A stretch of 64,000 nt of DNA. It comes from Serratia marcescens (GTDB lineage Bacteria; Pseudomonadota; Gammaproteobacteria; Enterobacterales; Enterobacteriaceae). The DNA lies in NCBI GenBank assembly GCA_015548865.1, contig JADMXW010000002.1:145008-209007 (forward strand). The letters are read 5' to 3'. Shown here in pieces: positions 28,405-36,615 of the stretch. Numbering within the stretch: position 1 is the first letter of the stretch; each line of letters opens with the position of its first letter. The notes beneath the pieces were generated by a model. That model made no database searches, was not told the DNA's origin, and saw nothing but the letters and a program-made list of their open reading frames with translations. A program made the position numbers and the translations under genes.

Positions 28405-28997
28405 ATCACAATGCCTCTGTCCTGTTAAGTTAAAGAAAAAACTGTATAACCCATGTATATACTTAGTCAAGCTTTGCGTAACAAATAAAAACCTACATTT
28501 ACTAGAATATTAGCGGCACTCTTTTAGCAATGGTGCGTTTAGTTTTAACACATTATAAAGTAATAAGTAAAATGATTAATATCATACAAAAAACAGGCTT
28601 TAAATGAATTTTACAAACAAAGCATAAATAATCACCCTGCATTTAAAAATCTGTCCTATCTACGTTACTTATTTCTATTTTTTTAGTGCTTTTATTTTTA
28701 TCTGCTATTTTTTATTTCAGATCATAACCTGTGAATTGTGCAACAGGGAAAACTACGGATAAAAGATGCTATTTTCTTATTTTAAGTCCTTCCCGACTTA
28801 CGGTGGAATAAATTAACACACTTCTTGTCCTTCGGACTCCATATAAAACCCACCTGGGTAATATCGTGGAATACTTCGCCCTTTCATCTAGATTGCGGCG
28901 CTTAATTCGGTGTTTTGCTTTACAGGCACTAATATTCTTCGTATTAATTAAGTAGAGGGTTTTACATTGTTAGAAAAAACAATGCCTACTTATACAC
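28405..28997. other. AT-rich intergenic stretch upstream of the GST
   Basis: A 590-bp interval with no gene I can support. It is very AT-rich (28500-28720) and is likely to hold the GST promoter. A somewhat higher-GC segment at 28780-28910 looks like decayed sequence but matches nothing I know. Confidence 0.45.
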
Positions 28998-29342
28998 TCA
29001 CTTCGCGAGCGTGTGGGATCTATCGACGGTTGCCTGCCACAGGCTAAAAGAAAGGTCGATGTCAACACAAAAATTTTTCTTACGAAAAAATAACAGCAGC
29101 AGGTTTGTCGCTAGGGCTAACCAACAAGGCTGTCCGGCTAAAATTTTAGCCTCATTATCAAGATGAATTTGACGATACACCCAATCACTTTCATCCAGTT
29201 CTAAATTAACGTCATGTTCAGCCAGCGCTAATCGAGTAACCAACTCCCTCTTCAGGTCACTAACGGTTATTTCCTGTAAAACATCATAGTTACTCAGCTT
29301 GAACCACTGTTTTGCCGCCTTCATGACGTCGCTGGCTTTCAC
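28998..29342 (-). CDS. Hypothetical protein, possibly a truncated DUF6387 member
   Basis: A 114-residue protein beginning (GTG start) MKASDVMKAAKQWFKLSNYDVLQEITVSDL. The N-terminal W-F-X-L-S-N-Y pattern recalls DUF6387 proteins, which usually exceed 200 residues and are found in mobile islands; the length here would make it a truncated copy. The resemblance is weak. An aaggga site stands six bases before the GTG. It is the last gene before tRNA-Ser(UGA), a common island boundary. Confidence 0.45.
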   Translation of the reverse strand: MKASDVMKAAKQWFKLSNYDVLQEITVSDLKRELVTRLALAEHDVNLELDESDWVYRQIHLDNEAKILAGQPCWLALATNLLLLFFRKKNFCVDIDLSFSLWQATVDRSHTLAK

Positions 29343-29498
29343 TCGCGTCCCTTCTTAATTGTTAGCAGGAATCTCTCAATACATTTTCTATCGATTTCAA
29401 CGCCAGGCAACAGCTAAAGAGGCATTTTTGACGATATGGACAAGAGGAGATGGGCAGATAATCAAGGGAAATTAGAGGAAAAAACAGGTAGGCTAGAA

Positions 29499-29527
29499 AC
29501 AAAAAAGTCCCTTTATACGGGACTTTC
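29499..29527 (-). terminator. Terminator of tRNA-Ser(UGA)
   Basis: On the minus strand an 8-bp stem (aaagtccc / gggacttt) with a loop of about 7 nt is followed by a run of T. It lies 65 bp after the tRNA 3' end. Confidence 0.85.
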
Positions 29528-29591
29528 ATGCTGTACTTTATGCACTACAGAACCAAAAACCATTTTTAAGTCATCGATTCTATTGAATGAG

Positions 29592-29679
29592 TGGCGGAGG
29601 AGGTGAGATTCGAACTCACGGAGCTGTTACACTCGGCGGTTTTCAAGACCGCTGCCTTAAACCACTCGGCCACCCCTCC
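29592..29679 (-). tRNA. serT: tRNA-Ser (anticodon UGA)
   Basis: An 88-nt class II tRNA read on the minus strand, with acceptor GGAGGGG / CCTCCGCCA, D-arm GGCCGAGTGG, anticodon loop CTTGAAA (anticodon TGA), a long variable arm, and the T-loop TTCGAAT. The 3' CCA is encoded. serT lies beside yccA in E. coli as here. The accessory stretch 21.4-29.5 kb abuts its 3' end, the usual side for island insertion. Confidence 0.98.
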
Positions 29680-29907
29680 ACAACGAAGCGAACTATAAAC
29701 ACAGGCAGGCAGGTTGTAAAGTCTGATAACGTTCAACTGCGCTAAAAATAACCTATTTAACGCCAACTGGACGTAATATCATCATAATGCTCATAAAAAT
29801 AGCGTTTCACAGCGTAAAGAAGGGTAAAACGTCTTTAATAACTCAGTGCAACTATCTATGCTTACATCCTGAGTCATAATAATCATTTAACAGAGAGAGT
29901 CGCTGCC

Positions 29908-30567
29908 ATGGATCGTATTGTTGTCTCTTCCAGACAGGAAAGCTCACTGCTCAGCACGCACAAAGTGCTGCGTAACACGTATTTCCTTTTATCCCTTACA
30001 TTAGGGTTTTCTGCGCTCACCGCAACTGTCAGCACTGCACTCAATCTCCCTGCGCCTGGGTTGTTGTTAATGCTGATAGGGTTCTATGGCCTGATGTTTT
30101 TAACCCATAAACTCGCCAATAGCCCCGCTGGCATCCTCGCGGCATTCGCGCTCACAGGATTTATGGGGTATACGCTGAGCCCTATTCTTAGTTCACTGAT
30201 TGCAGCCGGTGCTTCTGACATTATCATGCTTGCGTTAGGTGGCACAGCGTTGGTCTTTTTCTGCTGTTCTGCTTATGTACTGACAACACGTAAGGACATG
30301 TCATTCCTGTCCGGGATGATGATGGCGGGATTTGTTGTTCTGATCGTCGGGGTGATTGCCAATCTGTTCCTGCAGCTCCCTGCGTTGCATCTTGCTTTGA
30401 GTGGCCTGTTCATTTTGTTCTCAGCCGGGGCTATTCTGTGGGAAACCAGCAATATCATTCACGGTGGTGAAACGAATTATATTCGTGCCACAGTCAGCCT
30501 GTACGTTTCCATCTATAACCTGTTTGTCAGCTTGTTGAGCATTTTAGGCATTATGCGCAACAACTAA
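29908..30567 (+). CDS. yccA: BAX inhibitor-1 family inner-membrane protein YccA (FtsH modulator)
   Basis: A 219-residue protein with seven predicted transmembrane helices and the BI-1 family C-terminus ([26 protein letters not shown] in part). YccA is a substrate and inhibitor of the FtsH protease and protects SecY when translocons jam. Length and terminal sequence [20 protein letters not shown] match E. coli YccA exactly in size. Its neighbours serT and tusE are conserved. Confidence 0.96.
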   Translation: MDRIVVSSRQESSLLSTHKVLRNTYFLLSLTLGFSALTATVSTALNLPAPGLLLMLIGFYGLMFLTHKLANSPAGILAAFALTGFMGYTLSPILSSLIAAGASDIIMLALGGTALVFFCCSAYVLTTRKDMSFLSGMMMAGFVVLIVGVIANLFLQLPALHLALSGLFILFSAGAILWETSNIIHGGETNYIRATVSLYVSIYNLFVSLLSILGIMRNN

Positions 30568-30608
30568 CCTGATTGAGGCTAGTGCCCTTGTAACGCCCCG
30601 TTCTAACA

Positions 30609-30648
30609 GGCCTGAGTGTGGTTTATCTACCGCTCAGGCCTTTTTATT
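30609..30648 (+). terminator. Rho-independent terminator of yccA
   Basis: An 8-bp stem (ggcctgag / ctcaggcc) with a 16-nt loop is followed by five T. It lies 41 bp after the yccA stop. Confidence 0.88.
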
Positions 30649-30721
30649 GCCCTCAACTCCCCCGTTCTTCCGACTGCATTTTTTTGCTACACTTCGCCTA
30701 AAACAGGGGTTACGAGGCACT

Positions 30722-31051
30722 ATGTTGGAGTTCGAAGGACGTTTTATAGAAACTGATGCACAAGGGTACTTGCTTAACAGCGCTGACTGGAGTGAGTCCC
30801 TCGCTCCGCTACTGGCAAAACAAGAAGATATCTCTTTAACGGATGCTCATTGGGAAGTTGTGCACTTTGTTCGTCACTTTTATCTGGAGTTCAATACCTC
30901 CCCAGCGATTCGCATGTTGGTAAAAGCGATGGCACAAAAATACGGCGAAGAAAAAGGCAATAGTCGTTATCTGTATCGGCTCTTTCCCAAAGGCCCAGCC
31001 AAGCAAGCGACCAAGATTGCAGGCTTACCCAAGCCGGTCAAATGTATTTGA
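30722..31051 (+). CDS. tusE: Sulfurtransferase TusE
   Basis: A 109-residue DsrC/TusE-family protein. The C-terminal persulfide-carrying cysteine is Cys108 (KPVKCI). TusE passes sulfur from TusBCD to MnmA for 2-thiolation of wobble uridines in tRNA. The start at 30722 gives [17 protein letters not shown] and the family length; an upstream extension to 30647 overlaps the yccA terminator and is rejected. It is convergent with yccX. Confidence 0.95.
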   Translation: MLEFEGRFIETDAQGYLLNSADWSESLAPLLAKQEDISLTDAHWEVVHFVRHFYLEFNTSPAIRMLVKAMAQKYGEEKGNSRYLYRLFPKGPAKQATKIAGLPKPVKCI

Positions 31052-31061
31052 TGCACAGAGA

Positions 31062-31340
31062 CTAATAGCGAATTGAAAAACCGCTGTAGTTCATCATCGC
31101 GCGGGGTTCAATAAGCACACGATCAACATGGGCGCTGCGTGGTCCCCCAGCCTTCAGCCAGGCGATCAGCAGCTCAACCTGTGCCTGCTCACCACGGGCG
31201 ACGACCTCCACACTGCCATCATCGCAATTTTTGACATAACCTTGTATACCAAGCTGTCGAGCCTGATGCTGTGTGTGATAACGAAAACCAACGCCTTGTA
31301 CCACACCATAAACATAGGCAGCCACACACTGTTCTGACAT
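31062..31340 (-). CDS. yccX: Acylphosphatase
   Basis: A 92-residue acylphosphatase. The active-site arginine is Arg20 in GVVQGVGFR and the catalytic asparagine Asn38 in [13 protein letters not shown]. It hydrolyses acyl-phosphate bonds such as 1,3-bisphosphoglycerate or acetyl phosphate. In E. coli rlmI lies between yccX and hspQ; here only 200 bp separate them and no rlmI frame exists. Confidence 0.95.
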   Translation of the reverse strand: MSEQCVAAYVYGVVQGVGFRYHTQHQARQLGIQGYVKNCDDGSVEVVARGEQAQVELLIAWLKAGGPRSAHVDRVLIEPRAMMNYSGFSIRY

Positions 31341-31473
31341 CTAAACGCCCCCTCAATCATCAATAGGCAAACACCTTTATTTCCTGCATAGCGGCGCAAT
31401 ATGCTTCATACTATTAACAGTAAAATAACGTCGCCCCGGTGGCAAATACGCTACGCCAGCTTTCAACATGCGA

Positions 31474-31502
31474 CTTGAAATCTGGGAGTTTGCTCCCATA
31501 TA
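31474..31502 (+). promoter_or_regulatory. Sigma-32 heat-shock promoter of hspQ
   Basis: CTTGAAA at 31474-31480, a 14-bp spacer, then CCCATATA starting at 31495 fits the sigma-32 consensus (CTTGAAA-N11-16-CCCCATNT). hspQ is a known heat-shock gene in E. coli. Confidence 0.88.
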
Positions 31503-31541
31503 GAAGTAAGGTTACAGAGTCAGATTATCTCAGGAGGCACT

Positions 31542-31850
31542 ATGATTATCTGTAAATTTGGTATTGGAGAACAGATTCGTCATAAACTGCTGGGATACCC
31601 TGGTGTAGTGATTGATATCGATCCCGAATACTCGCTGGTAAGCCCTGCCTGGGAAGAACTGGATGCTCACGATACGCTTCGTACTGCACCTTGGTATCAT
31701 GTGGTGATGGAAGATGAACAAGGGCAAGCCATTCATACATACCTGGCGGAAGCGCAGTTGGTGCAAGAAACGCCAGATGATGATGGGCATCCTTCTCTGA
31801 ATGAGCTTGCCAAAGAGATTAAACAGCGAGCACCTCGCTTACATCATTAA
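31542..31850 (+). CDS. hspQ: Heat shock protein HspQ
   Basis: A 102-residue hemimethylated-DNA-binding (YccV-like) domain protein with [28 protein letters not shown] and [13 protein letters not shown], matching E. coli HspQ (105 residues). HspQ promotes degradation of unstable DnaA and acts as a Lon specificity-enhancing factor. A consensus sigma-32 promoter lies 40 bp upstream and an aggag ribosome site just before the ATG. Confidence 0.96.
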   Translation: MIICKFGIGEQIRHKLLGYPGVVIDIDPEYSLVSPAWEELDAHDTLRTAPWYHVVMEDEQGQAIHTYLAEAQLVQETPDDDGHPSLNELAKEIKQRAPRLHH

Positions 31851-31886
31851 TGGCCGACCGTTAGGTCGGAATCAACGGCAAGTGCA

Positions 31887-32300
31887 CTACTTAGCGAGGC
31901 CTAAGCGCGGAATCTCAATTTTTGGGCAGCGATCCATCACGACGTCAAGCCCGGCGTTTTTTGCCAACACTGCGGCCTGCTCGTTTATAACACCGATCTG
32001 CAGCCACAGCACTTTTGCGCCAATGGCAATGGCCTCTTTGGCTACCTCGTAAGCTGCCTCTGACTGGCGAAATACATCTACCATGTCGACCTTACGAGGA
32101 ATGTCAGCAAGTGATGCATATACGCGCTGCCCATGTAATTCTTGCCCCGCTAATTTAGGGCTGACAGGGATCACCTCATAGCCCTGTGCCAATAAATAAG
32201 CCATCACGCCATAACTGGGACGAGAGACTTTTTCACTGGCACCGACTAACGCTATCGTTTTTACCGTCTCCAATACTGATTTGATCTCTGCATCCTTCAT
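31887..32300 (-). CDS. yccU: CoA-binding domain protein YccU
   Basis: A 137-residue single CoA-binding (Rossmann-type) domain with [27 protein letters not shown] and [15 protein letters not shown], as in E. coli YccU (137 residues). The function is unknown; related domains are found in succinyl-CoA synthetases and protein acetyltransferases. The start at 32300 follows gaggtaac and matches the E. coli N-terminus; a 23-residue upstream extension does not. Confidence 0.93.
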   Translation of the reverse strand: MKDAEIKSVLETVKTIALVGASEKVSRPSYGVMAYLLAQGYEVIPVSPKLAGQELHGQRVYASLADIPRKVDMVDVFRQSEAAYEVAKEAIAIGAKVLWLQIGVINEQAAVLAKNAGLDVVMDRCPKIEIPRLGLAK

Positions 32301-32556
32301 GGTTGTTACCTCGTATTGCATGGTTTTTCTATAGTGTACACCACAGCGCTCTCTTCTTTTATCACACATATGATGCCATCAGGTCTCGGGTACAGAATGA
32401 TAAAACCGTAGTAATCATTAACACTGGAAATTGAACTCACTATTGGCAGTAGATGTCCTACGCAGAAAAGAAAAAAATAGTTTAAAAAATGAAAACTTTG
32501 ACACATTTAGCCAAATACTCAACAATAGCGCGTTCAATAATGTCAGAGGAAAGCTG

Positions 32557-33210
32557 ATGAATTTACGCCATCTCGTTGCGCTGCTTTTCTTTGCCGCCAT
32601 CAATACCGCTACCGCAGCAACTACCCTAAAGTTGCATCAGGATATTGAACTGCTCGCAGTTGATGGGCAAAAGGTGTCCAGTTCACTCTTAAAAGGTGCT
32701 GATAGACTGGAGCTGGATAACGGGCAGCACCAAGTGCTGTTTCGTGTAGTTAAGGTTGTCTCCACCTCTGGTAGTGAAAAGCATACTTACACATCGCCTT
32801 TATTGCTGGCTGCATTCAATATGCAAAATCAGGATGTCATCACCATCCTTCTACCTGCATTAGATACCCCTAAGGCTCGGGAATGCTTTGACCAGGAGAC
32901 TCAGTATCAGCTAGTCGATAACCGTAACGCTCCCATCAGTGCGCGCTTGGATAAACTTGAATTGAGCAACGATGAACTCGCTCATCGATTGGAACCCATC
33001 CTGGCGCAATACAATGCCGCCAATAAAAATGCATCCGTAACGGCGTTCACGTCCCCTAAGAAAAATGCAAAAACTTGGCCTGAAACTAGTACTGCCAGTG
33101 CTCAGGACAGTATTGATCCTTTTCTTATTCTCAAATATTGGTTCAGGCAAGCAGACAAAGATACGCAGGATCGTTTTTTAAAATGGGCGAAAGAAAAGGA
33201 CAATCAATAA
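32557..33210 (+). CDS. yccT: UPF0319 (DUF2057) periplasmic protein YccT
   Basis: A 217-residue exported protein with a signal peptide ending TATAA at about residue 21. It carries DUF2057 features (LHQDIELLAVDGQKV, LDNGQHQVLFRV). E. coli YccT (CsgI) limits extracellular curli assembly by acting on CsgA; that role is assumed, and no csg genes are in the window. The start at 32557 follows agagga and gives a proper signal sequence; a 42-codon upstream extension does not. Confidence 0.9.
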   Translation: MNLRHLVALLFFAAINTATAATTLKLHQDIELLAVDGQKVSSSLLKGADRLELDNGQHQVLFRVVKVVSTSGSEKHTYTSPLLLAAFNMQNQDVITILLPALDTPKARECFDQETQYQLVDNRNAPISARLDKLELSNDELAHRLEPILAQYNAANKNASVTAFTSPKKNAKTWPETSTASAQDSIDPFLILKYWFRQADKDTQDRFLKWAKEKDNQ

Positions 33211-33350
33211 AATTGCACCGCTGTTTTGATTATTTTAACCGCAGTTGTATCAACTCCTTGGTCGTTAGTCGCATTTTTTTCATCTACACCTTTTCAGAGA
33301 AAAAGCGTTCTCGTAATCTGTATTTATTATTCTGACGAAAGGACGTAAAC

Positions 33351-33809
33351 ATGGAACTCACCACTCGTACTATTCCTGAACATAAGCACATTGCTTTAGT
33401 GGCACATGACCACTGCAAGCAAGCGCTGCTGGATTGGGTGAGTACTCACAAGAACACGCTGTCCGAGCACCATCTCTATGCAACGGGCACCACAGGCAAT
33501 CTGATTCAGCGGAACACCGGGCTTCCAGTCAAAAGCATGTTGAGCGGCCCAATGGGTGGTGACCAGCAGGTTGGCGCCTTGATTTCGGAAGGGAAAATTG
33601 ATCTGATGATCTTCTTTTGGGATCCACTGAATGCTGTTCCTCACGACCCTGACGTCAAGGCGTTGCTGCGTTTGGCCACCGTCTGGAATATCCCAGTCGC
33701 CACCAACCGATCTACGGCCGATTTTCTGGTAAATTCGGCGCTGTTTAAACAGCCCGTAGAGATCGCCATTCCCGATTATCAACGCTATTTGAACGAACGC
33801 CTGAAATAA
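33351..33809 (+). CDS. mgsA: Methylglyoxal synthase
   Basis: A 152-residue enzyme that turns dihydroxyacetone phosphate into methylglyoxal and phosphate, a bypass when sugar phosphates pile up. All catalytic residues known from E. coli are present: His19, Asp20, Asp71 ([10 protein letters not shown]), His98 and Asp101. The gene order yccT-mgsA-helD is that of E. coli. Confidence 0.97.
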   Translation: MELTTRTIPEHKHIALVAHDHCKQALLDWVSTHKNTLSEHHLYATGTTGNLIQRNTGLPVKSMLSGPMGGDQQVGALISEGKIDLMIFFWDPLNAVPHDPDVKALLRLATVWNIPVATNRSTADFLVNSALFKQPVEIAIPDYQRYLNERLK

Positions 33810-33851
33810 GCCTGCACGTTCAGCGCTACCATGCTCGTGGCAGCGCTGCCG

Positions 33852-35906
33852 CTACGGTTTACGCTGTAATGGCACACCGATACGATGCAATTGTTCGACA
33901 AACACTGACGGTGCATCGCGATCGTAGAGTAACCAGACACGGTGTTTCGCACGGGTCAGCGCGACATAAAGTAAACGACGTTCTTCCGCATCGGCATAAG
34001 GTTCCGGCTGGGGAAGCAATACCTGTTCCAGCAAACTTTCTCGGGCCAACGCAGGGAAGCCTTCTTTCCCATCATTTAATCCCACAATCACCACATAGTC
34101 AGCCTGCTGACCTTTGCTCGCATGGATGGTCATAAAATTAATCGACAGATTTGGCCATCGTACACTGGCTTTATCCAACATGGCTGGCCGCAGGTGATGA
34201 TAACGCGCCAAGACCAGAATATGTTCATCCGGCGTGACAAAACTACTTAGCTTATCGAACAGCGCTTCAAGCTGCGCTTCGGGCAGCAACGTGACCGCTT
34301 TTTTGTCTCCGGTACGCAAGCTGTTAAGTGGTTTCTTCAACTGATAAGGATTTTGCTGCACAAAGGTATTGGCAATCTCTCCGATGCGATCGTTAAAGCG
34401 ATAAGTCGTATCCAGTGCACAGCGCTCACCGCGCCCGAAGTAGTGTTCAAAAGCCGTGGTCAGCGTTAATTCTGCACCGCTGAAACGGTAAATGGCTTGC
34501 CAGTCATCGCCTACAGCAAAAAGACAGGTACGCTGATTTTGTCTGCGCAACGCTGCCAGCAACTGCGCGCGTTGGGGAGAAATATCCTGAAACTCATCGA
34601 CCAGTATATGCTTCCATGGGCTGATAAAACGCCCTTTATCCAGCAAATTCACTGCCTGGTGTATCAAGCCGGAGAAATCCACCGCACCTTCTTCTTTCAG
34701 TGCGGCTTTCCATGCTTTAAGCAACGGTGCCATCAAACGTAAACCACGCTGTAATCGCGGGCGCTGCTCCTCATCTGCCAGCGACAACATTTCACTTTGG
34801 CTTCCCCCTTGCATACGCATCAGCCCTAACCAGCGCTCCAAACGCCCTGCCAGACGCGCAGCCAAGCGTGTATCCAGCCAAAACTCACCGTCGGGAACAT
34901 CCCATTCCAGCTCATCGCTGAGCCATTCCCGCCATCCTTTGGCCTGCGCTTTTTTTTCCGCACACTGCTGACGCCATGTTTCAATAAGCAGTTCACGCCG
35001 CTGCGTACCATTGCTTTCCAGATGACTGATGAGCGGGGCTTTACGCGTTGCCTGCTGAATAATATGCAATGCCAATGCATGGAATGTTTTTGCCTGCACG
35101 GCCTCCGTGTGCAATCGATCCCGAATCCGCTCGTTCATTTCTTGGGCTGCCTGGCGGCCAAATGCAAGGAGCAAGATTTGTTCCGGCACGGCTTCACCTC
35201 GGTGTAACAGCCAGGCTGCACGCGCCACCAGCACGGATGTCTTGCCACTTCCCGCCCCTGCCAGCACCAATACAGAATCTTCACCATTAATGACCGCGCG
35301 ACACTGCGAGATATTAAGCGGGGTCGTTTCGACAGATTCGAAAAATGCCTGCTCTAAAGACAGCGTCTGCGTCATCCATTTCTGATTCGTCTCTGCTCTG
35401 CGTGCATCACCTTCCGCCAGCCACTGCTGACAAAGGATGTAATTATCGCGACAAGTTGCAAATTCAGTCAGTCTCACCGCGGGTAGCGGCAAAGAGGCGA
35501 GCGTTGTTTGAATTTCCGTTTGTAACTGTGCCAACGCCTGACGTGAAACCCACCCATGGTCGATGGTCGCAGCCTCAATCTCTGCGATCTGATGTTGCAG
35601 CTCTTTCGCACACACGGCACTCATGTCGTCGCTCCACTGACGCCACATTTTCATCAAATAGCGATAGAACTGCTGTGTTTCCTGCCACTCCGTACCATGC
35701 AAACGTACTGCTTGGTTATCTGGCAACACAAACTCCAACTCCCCCCATACCAGACCACGCTTGCATTGAATATCAAGCAGTTGGTTGAAGGGAATGACAT
35801 ATTCGTGCTTTTCACCGCTCACCTGAACGCCCGCATTGAGCAACTTCACCCGATTATAAGGGTGTTGCGCCAGATGTTTGCCTATAGTGGTTGATTTAAG
35901 TTCCAT
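33852..35906 (-). CDS. helD: DNA helicase IV
   Basis: A 684-residue SF1 3'-5' helicase of the UvrD/Rep class with a HelD-specific N-terminus (MELKSTTIGKHLAQHPYNR). Walker A is LAGAGSGKTSVL, Walker B VDEFQDISP, plus GDDWQAIYRF, TIHASKGQQADYVV and VALTRAKHRVW. It is linked to RecF-pathway recombination and plasmid replication. The start at 35906 gives exactly the E. coli length; an ATG two codons earlier (35912) is equally possible from the weak ribosome site. Confidence 0.96.
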   Translation of the reverse strand: MELKSTTIGKHLAQHPYNRVKLLNAGVQVSGEKHEYVIPFNQLLDIQCKRGLVWGELEFVLPDNQAVRLHGTEWQETQQFYRYLMKMWRQWSDDMSAVCAKELQHQIAEIEAATIDHGWVSRQALAQLQTEIQTTLASLPLPAVRLTEFATCRDNYILCQQWLAEGDARRAETNQKWMTQTLSLEQAFFESVETTPLNISQCRAVINGEDSVLVLAGAGSGKTSVLVARAAWLLHRGEAVPEQILLLAFGRQAAQEMNERIRDRLHTEAVQAKTFHALALHIIQQATRKAPLISHLESNGTQRRELLIETWRQQCAEKKAQAKGWREWLSDELEWDVPDGEFWLDTRLAARLAGRLERWLGLMRMQGGSQSEMLSLADEEQRPRLQRGLRLMAPLLKAWKAALKEEGAVDFSGLIHQAVNLLDKGRFISPWKHILVDEFQDISPQRAQLLAALRRQNQRTCLFAVGDDWQAIYRFSGAELTLTTAFEHYFGRGERCALDTTYRFNDRIGEIANTFVQQNPYQLKKPLNSLRTGDKKAVTLLPEAQLEALFDKLSSFVTPDEHILVLARYHHLRPAMLDKASVRWPNLSINFMTIHASKGQQADYVVIVGLNDGKEGFPALARESLLEQVLLPQPEPYADAEERRLLYVALTRAKHRVWLLYDRDAPSVFVEQLHRIGVPLQRKP

Positions 35907-36078
35907 TTTCATTACGCCATGAAAAAAACGGCTTTTTGGTAGTTTACCTGCGACACAGGCCCCTTCTCCAGTGTTAAAACACGTTAGGATATCCCTGCGG
36001 TTGATGTAATATTCTTTTTAACGCCGTCCTGCGTGATGTGCGCGCGCACAGTGCCATGAGAGTTTTGTCTCTCTTAAT

Positions 36079-36116
36079 GATATACCCTAAATAATTTGAG
36101 TTGCAGGAAGGCGATA
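36079..36116 (+). repeat. Dispersed 'tataccctaaataatt' intergenic repeat
   Basis: The string tataccctaaataatttg followed by agttgcaggaaggcgata is a repeat I associate with intergenic regions of Pectobacterium, Serratia and Photorhabdus. It lies 30 bp before yccF and has no coding capacity. Only one copy was noticed in this window, so the assignment comes from memory of the family. Confidence 0.55.
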
Positions 36117-36147
36117 CCTTCACTACGCCTGACATCATGGAGAAACA

Positions 36148-36594
36148 ATGCGAGCCGTATTGAACATTCTTAATTTCGTACTAGGCGGATTTTTCACCAC
36201 GCTGGCGTGGTTTATTGCAACGCTGGTCAGTATCGTTCTGATCTTCACATTGCCATTGACCCGCTCGTGCTGGGAAATCACCAAACTGTCGTTATTCCCC
36301 TATGGGAATGAGGCCGTCCACATCAATGAGGTAGAACCAGAACGCAAAAATGCTGTTTTGAGCGCGGGAGGAACAATCCTCAATATCTTTTGGTTTATTC
36401 TTTTCGGTTGGTGGCTTTGTTTGTCCCACATTGCCAGCGGAATCGCGCAATGCCTCACCATTATCGGCATTCCTGTTGGCATAGCCAACTTCAAGCTGGC
36501 AGTCATCGCTCTTTGGCCTGTAGGTCGACGCGTGGTTTCTATTGAAGAGGCGCAGGCAATACGTGAAAGAAATGCGCGCCGTCGCTATCTCTAA
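36148..36594 (+). CDS. yccF: Inner-membrane protein YccF (DUF307)
   Basis: A 148-residue membrane protein with YccF-domain repeats: hydrophobic segments at about residues 8-38, 72-95 and 98-122, with conserved PLTRSCWEITKLSLFPYGNE and GIPVGIANFKLA. Its function is unknown. It is followed after 21 bp by yccS, as in E. coli, suggesting joint transcription. Confidence 0.94.
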   Translation: MRAVLNILNFVLGGFFTTLAWFIATLVSIVLIFTLPLTRSCWEITKLSLFPYGNEAVHINEVEPERKNAVLSAGGTILNIFWFILFGWWLCLSHIASGIAQCLTIIGIPVGIANFKLAVIALWPVGRRVVSIEEAQAIRERNARRRYL

Positions 36595-36615
36595 CAACCG
36601 TTAAGGAAACACGCG

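Noticed and set aside
29592..29610. Integration site (duplicated tRNA-Ser 3' end) for the accessory block
   Set aside because: I could not find a second copy of the tRNA end to the left within the window, and no integrase gene is present.
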